Assembly (NCBI RefSeq): GCF_030445035.2
Contig: NC_080702.1
Span: forward strand, 10,920,029 to 10,984,028
DNA: 64,000 nt
Source: Dasypus novemcinctus
Taxonomy: Eukaryota; Chordata; Mammalia; Cingulata; Dasypodidae
Direction of reading: 5' to 3'
Positions 44,495 to 56,173 of the stretch are shown here, in pieces. The notes under the pieces were generated by a model, which worked only from the letters and a program-made list of their open reading frames with translations, made no database searches and had not been told where the DNA came from. Made by a program: the position numbers and the translations under genes. The first letter of the stretch is position 1; every line of letters starts with the position of its first letter.

Positions 44495-45165
44495 TGTAGA
44501 AGTCAAGAGAGGTTCAATTATTTGCATATTAGAAAGGCCAGGACTCAGCAATAATTTGGGGAAGGAAAAAGCTTCATTTACTGCTGGCTAGACTTGGGAG
44601 ACTTCTGTTCACAACACGAGCCCAGAACAAGATTTTCAAGTTCCTTTTATACAGGGTTGGGAGTCAAATGGTGTTTTTATTGAAGAAAATGACATTCTTT
44701 GTTGGTTAAGTGTTTGTGTGAGTACCAAATATGTTTTGAATCAACATAGTGCCCACATTCCATCTGGATGCAACCTTGAATACACATCCTTTCTGAACAT
44801 TCAAAGTCTGAAGAGTCTATATTACTTAATTGAATTTCTAGGCACACTTGGACACAGAATTAAATAATTTTGAATTCATGCACAAGCTATATTATATTTC
44901 CACATTCGAGGCCAAGTTTAAGTCCCCTTATGCTTCAGCATCACTATTATCAGAGTCTGTCTGGACTGACTGGTATTATATAGAATTTACATTGCTAAAT
45001 TTCCTCCCAGAACTGGAGTCTTTGCCATGTTCACCAAGGGGAGGACTGCAGCCTCTTAATGTCCTATACCCACAGGTCAGGATACAGACAGCTCAGGTTA
45101 TCTACAAAGAGATGAACAGCATCCCACCCATAGCCCACATCAATGATACCTTGATTTGTACATTT
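44495..45165 (-). mobile_element. Solo LTR-like sequence, family of the left-edge LTR
   Basis: Resembles 357-900 at its left part and 3,390-3,600 at its right part. On the minus strand TATAAAAG lies near 44,647-44,655 and an AGTAAATGAA polyadenylation-like site near 44,575. No primer-binding site or second LTR was found. Borders are approximate. Confidence 0.5.
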
Positions 45166-45299
45166 TAGCAGCTTTGGAACTGTAAGCTTTTACCCCAGTA
45201 AATCCTCATTTTAAATGCCAAAAAAAATTTGGTATTTTGTATAGGCGGCCTTGGCATACTAAAATAAAAGGATTCCTAAAAAAAGGTAAAGGATAAATA

Positions 45300-46200
45300 A
45301 AAGCTCATGAGATTTCTGTTTTCTATGTTTCTATGTTTTTCTTTCCGACTCATGGCTGGAAAATTTAAAACTGAAGCTCTAAACTCTATTTGCATTTGTC
45401 TGTATGTTTGAGAGATGAGATTTTCCTTTCTATGGATGGTAATACCAAATTGACTTATAAAACACCCTAAAATGTTAATTTGCTAGAAGACAAATAAATG
45501 CTTATATATAAATTAATCTTATAGTCTTAGAAATTCAGTAAACCAAACTTCTAATATTTCCAAAGAAAAAAAGGGTATGTACAAAATTATACCAAAATTT
45601 AAGAACAAAATAAAATCAACAGAATTCAGATAAACATTTCACAAATGGGATTAATGAGCTCAGTGAAAAAAGATTAGCTATGTCTTCTGTAATGGTATGT
45701 ACAATATAAGCATAAATATTTGGGGAGGTATGTTCTTCTCAATTTTATGTAGGTTTACTGAACAAATAAGCTAACGTTTTATGTATGAGCTTTTTAATAT
45801 GATGAAAAATGTAAAATCTGTGTTTATACAAACTCAGTTATTATTCCAACAAACTTTTATTTGAGTAATTGTGTTTCATAAGCTATTGGTCTGAAGAAAT
45901 TTCCAATATATTTTTGGTAATTTAAATATGTAAGTTATGAAGGATGTGTTTTGTTAAGGGGAAAGAGAAGTTTTGTCCTGAAATAAAACGATTGGTTGTT
46001 GCAGAGTAAGAAATCGCAATGTGTAGGACAAAGTTAACATAGTATAGAAACTTGTAGAATGTCTGTGGAAAAGGAATTTTATTTGTCATGATCAATGCTG
46101 ATTAAGATTTGATAGGTTTATGAGATTTTTGAGAGTTCTTATCAGAAAGCATGCTAATACAAAATAAGAATTTGTTTTTATCTTTGTTAAAAGAAGAGTT
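45300..46200 (+). repeat. AT-rich shared module, diverged copy 4
   Basis: 45,395-45,530 follows 51,640-51,780 (ATGGATGGTAAT..AAATAAATGCTTATAT). 45,955-46,110 follows the reverse complement of 7,540-7,690, with GTTTTGTCCT.A.ATAAAA.GATTG and GTGTAGGACAAA in order. No LTR of its own was found in the matching orientation. Confidence 0.5.
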
Positions 46201-46469
46201 TTCTTGGTTTGTTAGACTGCTAAGAGGTTTAAAATGGTTACCTTAACCTTCTGAGTAATCTACCTAGAAGGCAAATATTGTGAATCTAAACAGATAATGC
46301 TCTGTTCTTTATATTACAAAACTTAACTGTTTTAGAAAATATACCTTCTCATTTTTAAAAGAACTAAGTCTTTGAACTTTGTTTACTGTGGAAGTTAGTG
46401 AGATCTGCCTGAGACCTGCATGAGCATGACCTCTACATTGACCTTTGAAATGCACTTTGAAATCTCTTA

Positions 46470-46690
46470 ACAATAAAACTCTTTTGTATTTAATGTTTTC
46501 CACTTTTGGTCAAGGTCTTTTTCCAAATATAATCCTGTTGGGTCCTGGTAATCCCTTGGTGCCAGGGAGGCTCATCCCTGGGAGTCATGTCTCACATTGT
46601 GGGAGTAGTGGTGAGTCCAGGCACTATAGTAAGGCATATAGCCTCATGAAGTCAACAACCCTTGGCAGGCCCTATTTTGGGATATAGGAT
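46470..46690 (-). mobile_element. L1 3' UTR-like fragment
   Basis: The segment GGTGCCAGGGAGGCTCATCCCTGGGAGTCATGTCTCAC is one I associate with xenarthran L1 3' ends in reverse orientation. Strand is inferred. Confidence 0.45.
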
Positions 46691-47050
46691 CATCTATTTC
46701 CACAATATAACAAAGTTAGAACCATTTGTAATTTCCTTACTCATGATTCCTCTATCTTTTTTATCTGAACCTCTCAGGTGAATGGTTCGTCTGTCTTCCC
46801 AGGTTCACTGCAGTGTCTATGGAGGTGTCTCTCTTCCTCTGTGTGTCTTCTCTTGTGTATCCACTTCTGTGTGAGAGTCTGTTCTATCTGCCCACTAGGG
46901 GCCAGGACTCAATCCTGCATTCCCTAATGATGTGTTTGAATCAAACTTCTAATCTTGATTTAACCAAGTAAATGTAAAGCCTTCAAATTTAAGTCAGTCA
47001 AAGGTTATCATTCCCATAGAAACAGACCAGTTTAAAAACATGATCAGGAG
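46690..47050. other. Unassigned stretch
   Basis: Nothing recognised. Confidence 0.3.
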
Positions 47051-47225
47051 AGGCAGTGGACTTGGCTGAGTGGTTACGGCATCCATCTACCACATGGGAG
47101 GTCCGCTGTTCAAACCTTGGGCCTCCTTGACCCGTTTGGAGCTGGCCCATGTGCAATGCTCATGCATTTAAGGAGTGCCCTGCCATGCAGGGGTGTCCCC
47201 CACATAGGGGAGCCCCACGTGCATT
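47051..47225 (+). mobile_element. DAS-SINE, 3' truncated and diverged
   Basis: The head TTGGCTGAGTGGTTACGGCA and B-box-like GTTCAAACCTTGGG are followed by the first half of the body, broken at GCCCCACGTGCA. Confidence 0.85.
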
Positions 47226-47229
47226 TATT

Positions 47230-48170
47230 CTTAAAATGTTGTTTAGTGAACATGCAGCATAAAATTTACTTTTCCAAAAGAGCAACAATTTAACCATTTT
47301 AATGTTTTGTCACCTGCAATTAGTTTTTATTCTGATGTTTCTCTGAACACATTTGCCATCAGCTACAGGCTAAAGGCATTCATATTCAACAAAAACACTC
47401 TCATAGTGACCCAAAGAAAAGACTTTGCCAAGTGCTTTTGGGATCAGACTACTAATATTGATAAATAACTTTGAGACCGAAACATTGGACTGGGTCAAGA
47501 TTCCAGAACTCTAGTGAAGGAATTGATGTGTTCATGAGATTGCAAACACAAAATTCAGTAGAAGGATTATTAGGACTGAATAAAATGATAAAGAATGATT
47601 ATAGTTTTGTTTAAATTATTGCTTATATGTTAATGTTCTATTTTCTAGATTCAAGGAATCCCTTACTCTCGTACCTTAACATATCCAATTGATAAAACAT
47701 TTCTTTTCTCATGGTCTGACTTCTCTAGAATTTGGAAACTCTTGTTAAATAATTTTATTTTTACAGCATGATAATTATCTGCATAGGTTTAATCAGAATC
47801 TGTAGTCCTTATTAACAGGACATAATTGAAGACGTTGGTTATATTACCAAGGCTTGGACTGGAATGTCATGTTTGAGAATGATGCTCAATTACTCACACA
47901 TGACCAGAGCCTTTTAAGAAACAAAGGAAGACTTTTTGGAGCCAATGCTTAGAAAACTCTCTTGGGAAATCTGGTCTGGTACCTTGCTCTTGGGTTCCCA
48001 ACCTTATAGGTCAGTAAAGAAGGTTGCTTTCTGGCAAATATTAGCCTATTATCTCTGACTTTAAGCAAGATGAATTCACCCAAATGTATTGGCAAATTGT
48101 AGGTGAACTCTGGTGTTGAATTTTTGTCTTGGCTTCCTAGCCTCAAGAGGCTTTTCAAAAATCCAATTGA
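47230..48170. other. AT-rich stretch without recognised gene
   Basis: Short open frames only; no repeat family recognised with confidence. Confidence 0.3.
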
Positions 48171-48172
48171 GG

Positions 48173-48478
48173 GAAGCAGACTTGGCCCAATAGATAAGGT
48201 GCCCTGTTACCACATGGAAGGTCTGCAGTTCAAACCCCAGGCCTCCTTGACCCTTGTGGAGCTGGCCCATGCCCAGTGCTGATGCGCACAAGGAGTGCCG
48301 TGCCACACAGGGGTGTCCCCCATGTAGGGGAGCCCCAGGCGTGAGGAGTGTGACCTGTAAGAAGAGCCGCCCAGCATGAAAGAAAGTGCAGCCTCCCTAG
48401 GAATGGTGCTGCACACATGGAGAGCTGACACGAGATGATGCAACAAAAAGAAACACAGATTCTGGGAGCCGCTGATCA
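48173..48478 (+). mobile_element. DAS-SINE, 3' truncated
   Basis: AAGCAGACTTGGCCCAATAGATAAGG head, body to AACACAGATTCTGGGAGCCGCTGAT; the A-rich tail is missing. Confidence 0.88.
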
Positions 48479-48479
48479 G

Positions 48480-49724
48480 GATAAAAAGAGGGATAACAGC
48501 CCCAAACCTTTGAACTACCTTACTACAGAGTCCCACTCTTTCATGTGCACCCTCATACCTTCCCCGAGAACATATGACCTGGAGTGAACCGTTACAAATA
48601 CAGCTACAGTTATGAAACAGCTTTAACACCATTGTCAATGCACTTTGGGCTCCTCAGGCTGAGGTTAGCAGCCTAGCACCAGTGGCCTTGCTACACAGAC
48701 AGGCTCCAGTTACCCTGGCTGTCCATGGACAATGTTGCATTTGTGTTAATATTTCTGACAACATATGTAAATAACCTAAATATTTTGAAGAATCAAGTTA
48801 AGGTGTTTTATGATATCAGTCAGGCTTAAACATTTCAGTGGCCAGACCTTCCTGAACTAGGTTTTTGTTTTCATGGAATATGAAGAAAACTAGTTTGATT
48901 CAGATTATGCTTTTACTTGTGATTATTGATCTATATAAGTTTATTTCTTGTTGTATAAACTGTTTCATAATTTTGTTCAATTTCCTTGTCATCCTCAAGA
49001 CAGATATCTTCTCTTAAGATAATCAATAAAAATGAAAACGAGATGGAAGTGGAACTCTCTCTAGTGGATCAAGACTAAAAGTAAAAACTAAAAATAATGT
49101 CCACTCTGACTTGGATCATACCCATAAACTACTCAGCTGTGAAACCCACTCTAAGTGTATTACGTGTAATTTAACTGCCAGCCAATGATGCTCACTGCAA
49201 CCAAGAAAGGAAACAAATGTGAAACATGAACAGGAAAAATGGAACAAAACAACTGACTAAACTTACTCAACCATCTGACAAGAAATCATTGGTAGTGATA
49301 GGAATGTTTTGATCAAGTTTCAGCAATATCCTAAATTGTATGATCTTTTTTTCCTTTAACAGTAATTTTAAAAGAATTACCTTTTTCTTTTCCTACTTTT
49401 AACAATAATATATTCAATATCCTACAATAACAGACATCCTGACTCTTAGTATCATTTTGAAACTCTATGAAAGTATTTAACCTACTTCCACTTCCTCAAA
49501 GCAATATGTATGTCACTTGTAAATGCTCAATAAAAGACATTATCTCCAGGTATCACTCTCAGTGATCCTTCAGAATCTGATTCACTATATTGTGTATGAT
49601 GGTGACATCCCAGTGCTTGCTCAGTGGTACCATGAAGCAAAAATACATCATAATGACAGGGAGAGAATTTGCCCTCTTCCTTATTTTGAATGCATCAACC
49701 AGCACTACTATCTGTTGTCTCACA
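48480..49724. other. AT-rich stretch left of the provirus
   Basis: No gene recognised. Probably old interspersed-repeat DNA that hosted the provirus insertion. Confidence 0.3.
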
Positions 49725-49730
49725 CACTCC

Positions 49731-50159
49731 TGTGGGAAACAAAGACATGCTGTTTCCATGGTAGCAAGTTACTTTCTGACCACTGGGTCATGCTGTCCCT
49801 AGAGATGTACATGCAGGTGGCTAATCTCTCTGGGAAACATAACATTCCAGCAGAACCCAGACTTGATATCTCAAGTAACCTGGGCAACAAGATTTATGAG
49901 TATACTTGTTTCAATAACATAGTAGAACATCTTAGGCTTTAGTTACTCTCTTATCCACTGTGCACTGTCTTTTCATTAACAAAGTTATGGAAACAGCTAG
50001 GATAGATGCTGGTTCTCATGGTTGCTTGGGATATATAAAGAAGCCCCTGATATAATAAACTTGTCTGATGAGCTTGAGGCTTCAATGCTCTCAGACCTCC
50101 CGATCCCAATCTCTCTTTGTCTTTCATTCCCTATACCCTTCGGGTCCATGACTCTGACA
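49731..50159 (+). repeat. 5' LTR of the betaretrovirus-like provirus
   Basis: TATATAAAG at 50,032-50,040 is the likely core promoter and AATAAA at 50,054-50,059 the polyadenylation signal. It pairs with 55,734-56,167. Confidence 0.95.
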
Positions 50160-50161
50160 TC

Positions 50162-50179
50162 TGGCACCCAACGTGGGGC
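50162..50179 (+). promoter_or_regulatory. Primer-binding site, tRNA-Lys type
   Basis: TGGCACCCAACGTGGGGC, one substitution from the site at 26,906-26,923, two bases after the LTR end. A donor-like CAGTG/GTAAGA follows at 50,297/50,298. Confidence 0.92.
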
Positions 50180-50339
50180 CCAAAGTAGTGACTGCAGCAG
50201 AGATTCTTCTATGACAGTATCGGAAACGTGGAACTGAAAACCTTCCTGAAAGGTTGAGGCATCCATCAAAGGGTGACTCGAGTCTGACCATACAGTGGTA
50301 AGAATTTTAATTAATCCTGTTTTCTGCTAGCATCAGGGT

Positions 50340-51187
50340 ATGGGTAATCAACCAGGACAGCTGGAAGAATATTCACAGGTACTGAAAACTCTTTTAAATA
50401 CTCTCAGAGTCTCAGTAAAAACTGCTAATTTATTTCAACTTTTTGCTCTAGTACAAAAACACTGTTATTGGTTTCAGCCACAAGGAAAAAAATCTTTTAA
50501 ATCTTAAATGGCAAAAACAAGTAATGAAGGTGCCACTTAGAGCATACCAAAAAAGAAAAACTATACCACTGTTGGTGTGGGCTTTAGGACAACAAATTGC
50601 AGAAGCCTTAGACCCTTTACAGTCTAAAGAAGGAGAGAAAGATGAAATTACTATATTTTCTAAGCCCATAAGTAAATTTGAAATGAAAGAAAGTAAATTG
50701 GAACAAGAAGAGGAACTTGAGGCAAATGGGGAACCATCAGGTTTCTTCCCTCATCCTTGATATTAATGATGATATTAATCCTTTCATCAATAAAAGCTCA
50801 GTGAAGTGTCCTAATGAAATATCTTCTGTGTAGCCAGTACAACCCTCTGCACCTACTGAATTGCCTTTTGTTACTAAGCCTAACTTAGAAATGTTTTCAG
50901 ATGTTGCTGATGCTTTGCCTTATGTTAAACAATTATTATCTGCTTTCCCCATAACATTACATGCCATACCACCAGATACAAAGAATCTGCAAGGGGATAT
51001 CGAGTTTCATCCTGAGCCAATACCTTTTAAACTATTGAAAGATTTAAAATGGGCAAAGATACTAAATAAAGTCCTTGTTAGTGAAATCAGGCTTGTAAGA
51101 CAGCTCTCTGTTGAAGTGTTAACTAAGATAAGGAAACTGTTCTGGCAGCAACTCTGCAAACCCCCTGCTGTCTACATGACAATGTAG
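50340..51187 (+). pseudogene. Gag remnant of the betaretrovirus-like provirus
   Basis: The ATG at 50,340 opens with Met-Gly-Asn (Gly2 suits myristoylation) and runs 55 codons to TAA at 50,505, with a matrix-like pattern ending in a Tyr-Trp-Phe cluster. More matrix and linker sequence follows in another frame (50,524-50,760, acidic). From 50,861 a third open piece includes FHPEPIPFKLLKDLKWAK, which resembles the beginning of betaretroviral capsid. Capsid ends abruptly near 51,187; nucleocapsid with zinc knuckles is absent. At least two frame breaks separate the pieces. Confidence 0.7.
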
Positions 51188-51579
51188 CAGTGGGCTAGTG
51201 GGGGATAATAGAGTTAAGCCACTGAAAAAAAGAGAAAAACATGGCAACATTGGTGTTCTGTTTTGTTTCCATGCTTATTCTCATTGGGCTTATTTAACCA
51301 AGATAATAAAATTAGTACAAAATTTTTATCAAGGTTTAAAAAGGAATTTTCAGTTTTAAATCAATAGTTTAATCCTGAACTTCAAGTCTCAGTATAGTCT
51401 AACAGAATAATATTCCAAAAATGTGTGTTAACGGTCTGTCTAAACTGCTAAATACGAGGTTAACTACATTTATGCTGCTCAAATTATCTTAACTGATTGC
51501 TGATAACTAATAAAAATGTTTCTAAGCACAAGTTTGCATGTTACAGGCAACATGGATTCCAGAAGAAATCTTAAAAAGT

Positions 51580-52760
51580 AAGAATTATGGGTTAATTGTA
51601 AACTGTATGTTTCTGTTAATGTGTTGTAATTGTTTTGTGTCTGTTCGTTCAGTGTGAGTGTATATTTTGATACCTTTGGATGGTAATATAAATTAACAAA
51701 AAATTTTTTAAAAAGAGCTCTATTCAAATGGCCAAAAATTAAATAAATGCTTATATTAATACATAAGTTTAAATGTTAATAAGATCTCTACAATGATAAA
51801 AATTGTAAGTCTTGATTAACAAAATTACGACAGTCTTTTTATAAAAAGATGTTCTTGCCTAGATTGAAATGAATAGTTTATTTTTCTTCACAGGATAAAA
51901 TGAAGGATGTAAAACTTAAATGAATATTAAAGAAGGTTAAAAGTTTGTGGAAATGCTGATTGAAATTTAATAAGGTTTTTCTAAAAAATGTGTTTTGTCT
52001 TAAAGTAGGATGGCTAATTTTCATAAACTCTTGGAACTTAAATGCATGTGGCAAGTTATAGAAATTATTGTGGTAACTTTAAGTAAGGAAATGTGTTCTG
52101 TAAAGGTAAAATTTGTCTTAAAATAATATAATTATAGTCTATATGGTTATAAATAATTATAAGAAATTTTATAAAGCATTGTTTAAATTAAAGTGTCTAA
52201 ATGGCTAATTCCAAAAGGTATTTAATAAACAAACCTGAATTAATAATAATAATAATAGGGTGGCAGACTTTGTGCAGTGGTTAGGGCATCTGTCTACCAC
52301 ATGGGAGGTCCACGGTTCAAACCCCGGGCCTCCTTGACCCGTGTGGAGGTGGCCCATGTGCAGTGCAGATGCACACAAGGAGTGCAGTGCCATGCAAGGG
52401 TGGCCCCCACGTAGGGGTGCCCCATGCACAAGGAGTGCACCCCGTAGGGAGAGCTGCCCAGCATGAAAGAAAGTGCAGCCTGCCCAGGAATGGTGCCTCA
52501 CACATGGAGAGCTGACACAGCAAGATGATGCAACAAAAAGAAAAAGATTCCCATGCCGCTGATAACAACAGAAGCGGACAAAGACAACGCAGCAAATAGA
52601 CACAGAGAACAGACAACCGGGGTGGGGGGGGGGAAGGGGAGAGAAATAAATAAAATAAATCTTTAAAAAATAATAATAAAAGGTAATTTTATAACAGGAA
52701 AACTTGGCAGCAGCCAGCCTCCCCTGACAACTTTCTAGGAGACTGTTTCTGATATTGCAA
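51580..52760 (+). repeat. AT-rich shared module, copy 3, split by a SINE
   Basis: Reverse complement of 24,705-25,455 and 7,775-8,550. Landmarks are GTCTGTTCGTTCA, GATACCTTTGGATGGTAATA, AAGAGCTCTATTCAAATGGCC and AGGATGGCTAATTTTCATAAACTC. The DAS-SINE at 52,258-52,675 interrupts it. It joins capsid remnants on the left and integrase on the right, with no recognisable pol in between. Confidence 0.85.
52258..52675 (+). mobile_element. DAS-SINE in the AT-rich module
   Basis: Full head (GTGCAGTGGTTAGGGCATC, GGTTCAAACCCCGGG), body and AAATAAATAAAATAAATC tail. It inserted in a TAATAATAATAATA run that reappears at its right end as a probable target duplication. Confidence 0.9.
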
Positions 52761-52789
52761 TTAACAATTAACAAAACGTCAAGCTCAAG

Positions 52790-53463
52790 AAATTATTCAT
52801 ACCTGTCCCACCTGTGGACCCTTAACTACAGTGCCTTTTCAGGATGGGACTAATCTCAGAAGCCTGGCTCCTAATCAACTGTGGCAGATGGATGTTACTC
52901 ACATACCATCATTTGGTACATTATGATATGTCCATGTTTGCATTGATACTTACTCTCATTTTTTGTGGGCTACTGCACAAAGTGGTGAATGTTTTCATCA
53001 TGTTCACTCCCACTTACAGTCTGTTTTTGCTGTGATGGAATGCTCCTTGAAAATTAAAACTAATAATGGTCCTTCTTACATAAGTAAGTCTTTTGCTTCT
53101 TTTTGTTCTATGTATGCTATAGAGCATGTTACTGGTATTCCTTATAATCCTTCAGGTCAAGTCATAGTTGAACGCAGCCATCATACCCTAAAAACTATGC
53201 TTTTAAAACAAAAAGGGGGAGATGATGGTATTATAACACCAAAAGATCAATTAGCAAAAGCTTTATTTACTTTAAATTTTCTTAATGTTTATAATTCATT
53301 GACACTTGCGGAATGTCACTTTAGAAAATGTCAAACATCTACAGTGGACATTAGAAATAAAGACCAACCAATATTCTGGAAAGATATTTTAAGTAATGAA
53401 TGGAAAAAAGGCAGGAGGCGAGGCTATGCTCTTATCATTTCAGAAAATGGAGAACAAATTTAG
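52790..53463 (+). pseudogene. Integrase remnant of the betaretrovirus-like provirus
   Basis: In one frame: end of the zinc-binding domain (CPTCG, 52,801-52,815), then catalytic core with the first Asp in WQMDVTH (52,879-52,899), stop TGA at 52,924-52,926, ATYSHF-like DTYSHFLWA, then IKTNNGPSY where the second catalytic Asp is replaced by Asn, and GIPYNPSGQ..VERSH with the catalytic Glu. A stop at 53,461-53,463 ends the frame in the C-terminal domain, just before a SINE. The N-terminal His-His half is not visible in frame. Enzymatically dead on two counts. Confidence 0.9.
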
Positions 53464-53520
53464 TTACCTGAGAAGAGGATTAAACCTTGGAATGAAGAGA
53501 TGGAGTCTCCTACAACTTCT

Positions 53521-53914
53521 TTTTTTTTTTTTTTTTAAGATTTATTTATTTATTTAATTTCCCCCCCTCCCCTGGTTGTCTGTTCTTGGTGTCTATTTGT
53601 TGCGTCTTGTTTCTTTGTCTGCTTTTGTTTCTTTGTCCGCTTCTGTTGTTGTCAGCGGCACAGGAAGTGTGGGCGGCGCCATTCCTGGGCAGGCTGCTCT
53701 TTCTTTTCACGCTGGGCAGCTTTCCTCACGGGCGCACTCCTTGCGCGTGGGGGCTCCCCCACGCGGGGGACACCCTTGCGTGGCATGGCACTCCTTGCGC
53801 GCATCAGCGCTGCGCATGGCCAGCTCCACACGGGTCAAGGAGGCCCGGGGTTTGAACCGCGGACCTCCCATATGGTAGACGGATGCCCTAACCACTGGGC
53901 CAAAGTCCGTTTCC
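53521..53914 (-). mobile_element. DAS-SINE, full length, between integrase and envelope
   Basis: Reverse orientation with poly-T first. Exact 14-bp target duplication CTCCTACAACTTCT (53,507-53,520 and 53,915-53,928). It postdates the provirus. Confidence 0.96.
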
Positions 53915-53928
53915 CTCCTACAACTTCT

Positions 53929-54898
53929 GATGATGGTGATCCTAAGTAATGAGGAAGCTGCCGGTAATTATACTTATTGGGTCTATATACCTAACTCCCC
54001 ATTACTTAGAGTGTTAACCTGGAAAGATCCATTCTTGCCTATATATCTAAATAAGACCCATATATTCCCCAGACCAATTGATGATCGATTGCCAATTAAA
54101 CCCTATGAGGAAGGACAAAGAATCTATAATCTCATATTACCATTTGATTATCGACCCTTATGCATTGGTAATCACCCTTCCTGTATGTATGTTAAAAATT
54201 GGACCATAATTATCTTCAAAAATAATAATACTCAGTTTATTGTGACTTTATTTCCCTCTTACAATTTAATCATGACTAAAAATTCTACTTATGATTGTCC
54301 GCAAAAGGACAGTAGGGATAAAGAAGGATAACAAGAGTGCCGTATGGGAAGAGGATCTGTCGTTTTTACTGATTCCTATGGAATAGTGTGGGAGAGTGCC
54401 CCCATGGGGAGTCCCTCTCCATATAATGGCTGATTTATTTGGTATGGTTTAAATAGTAAAGGACAGCAAATTAGTAATATGCAATATCCATTTCATGAAT
54501 CCTTAAATCATGATGAAAAAATAATCTTTACTAAATATAATAGTGATTGGAAATATATAGGAAAATGGATATCTACTCCATGGTGTAATGTTACATCTAT
54601 ACATATTCAAAGGAACTTGTGGAAAATTTTTCTAGGAATAGCTCCTACTATAGAATGGATTGGGAATAATAGTAAGTATGGTCAGTATTTGCATTTAAAT
54701 CAAATTCATCATCTTCAGGTGTGTGTAAGAGATCCTTATGTGTTTGTGGTTGGAAAGTTAACTATAACCGAGAATGCTCTATTTTATAAAAGTGGGCCTT
54801 TGCATACCTGTTTGTCTGAGAACATTTTGCAGAATGGAGATCTCATTACAATGGCTCAAAGGCAGCGGGGAGTGTGGATTCCAGTGCAACTGAACTGA
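53929..54898 (+). pseudogene. Envelope surface-subunit remnant
   Basis: Two open pieces in the style of HML/betaretroviral envelopes: 53,930-54,331 with YWVYIPNSPLL and several N-glycosylation sites, and 54,479-54,898 with ISTPWC, CVRDPYVFVVG and a final RGVWIPV segment near the expected subunit boundary. Stops at 54,329-54,331 and near 54,433, plus frame changes, separate them. No signal peptide is visible, because integrase and the SINE adjoin. Confidence 0.85.
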
Positions 54899-54973
54899 AT
54901 TTGGCAATCGTCACCTGAAAGTTAACTGCTCTTCCATATGGCTCAAAAAATCCTGAAGCACTCAAAGTGATTC

Positions 54974-55545
54974 GTGGGACTGATAATAGCTGGCATACTA
55001 GGACTGATTGGTGTCATTGCAGCTGCTACTACAGCTACAGTGGCCTTGCATGAGAGAGTGCAGACTCAACAATACATGCATGATTGGCATAAGAATGCTA
55101 GTGGCTTGTGGCATAGTCAAGAATATATTGATGGAGAATTAAACAGTAGAGATAATGATTTAGACTCAGCAGTTTTACATCTTAGAGATCAAGTATATAA
55201 CTTAAATCTACTTAGGGGATTGAAATGTGATTGGAATGAAAGTAACTTTTGTATTACTCCACTTGCTTATAAAAATTCTAAGTTTGGGAAAAGATTAAAA
55301 ATCATTTGATAGGTCATAAAGGTAATATGTCATTAGAAATAGAAGAATTACAAAAAAGAATATTAGAAATGTCTCATAATCAAATTGATGTAGCTGATGA
55401 TAAAGATATCTTTAATGATTTAATTTCTCATTTTAATAAGTTTAATCCAGTAGATTGGTGGAAGTCTCAACATTTTTTATCAGCATTAGAAATAGGATTT
55501 TGTGTATTAATCTTGATGCTCGTTGTTGTTGCTTGCCTGAGATGA
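54974..55545 (+). pseudogene. Envelope transmembrane-subunit remnant
   Basis: A hydrophobic fusion-peptide-like stretch (GLIIAGILGLIGVIAAATTA), a heptad-repeat region, the CDWNESNFC disulfide loop motif of betaretroviral TM, a second helix and a membrane anchor near 55,480-55,540 (FCVLILMLVVVACL) end at a stop. A one-frame break near 55,308 splits it into two open pieces. The immunosuppressive-domain position is not resolved. Confidence 0.88.
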
Positions 55546-55714
55546 GAGAAGTTTGTCAAAGACTGCACCATGTTGATGTGATGGGACAAGCTAATAATTT
55601 GGTACTTGCAAAAAATCTGATATAGTTCCCCATGGTCACAGCACTTGGCTGGTAGTCAATGATGGGTAAAACTCTCAGAGGAGAGCAACCTAAGACAGGC
55701 ACAGCTACCCTGAC

Positions 55715-55733
55715 TAAAACAAAAAGGGGGAAA
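55715..55733 (+). promoter_or_regulatory. Polypurine tract
   Basis: AAAACAAAAAGGGGGAAA directly before the 3' LTR. Confidence 0.9.
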
Positions 55734-56167
55734 TGTGGGAAACAAAGGCATGCTGTTTCCATGGTAGCAAGTTCCTTTCTGACCACTGGGTCATGCTGCC
55801 CCTAGAGATGTACGTGCAGATGGCTAATCTCTCTGGGAAAAATAACATTCCAGCAGAACCCAGACTTGATATCTCAAGTAACCTGGGCAACAACATTTAT
55901 GAGTATACTTGTTTTCATAACATAATAGAACATTTTGGGCTTCAGTTACTATCTTATCCACTGTGCCCTGTGTTTTTATTAATGAAATTATGAGAATAGT
56001 TAGCTAGGATAGTTGCTAGTTCTCACGACTGCTTGGGGTATATAAAGAAGCCCCTGATATTAATAAACTTGTCTGATGAGCTTGAGGCTTCAATACTCTC
56101 AGATCCCCTGATCCCAATCTCTCTTTGTCTTTCATTCCCGATACCCTTTGGGTCTGTGACTCCAACA
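55734..56167 (+). repeat. 3' LTR of the betaretrovirus-like provirus
   Basis: Pairs with 49,731-50,159, with small indels near 55,990. It has the same TATATAAAG and AATAAA signals. Confidence 0.95.
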
Positions 56168-56173
56168 CACTCC

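Larger units (their letters stand above)
49731..56167 (+). mobile_element. Betaretrovirus-like (HML-type) provirus
   Basis: Paired LTRs (49,731-50,159 and 55,734-56,167) start TGTGGGAAACAAAG and end ACA. The flanks carry an exact 6-bp duplication CACTCC (49,725-49,730 and 56,168-56,173). A Lys-type primer-binding site, a gag start, a capsid piece, an integrase, an envelope and a purine tract follow in order. Protease, reverse transcriptase and RNase H are absent; the AT-rich module stands in their place. Two DAS-SINEs sit inside. The LTRs match at more than nine of ten positions by eye, so the insertion is old but well preserved. All coding parts are broken. Confidence 0.95.
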
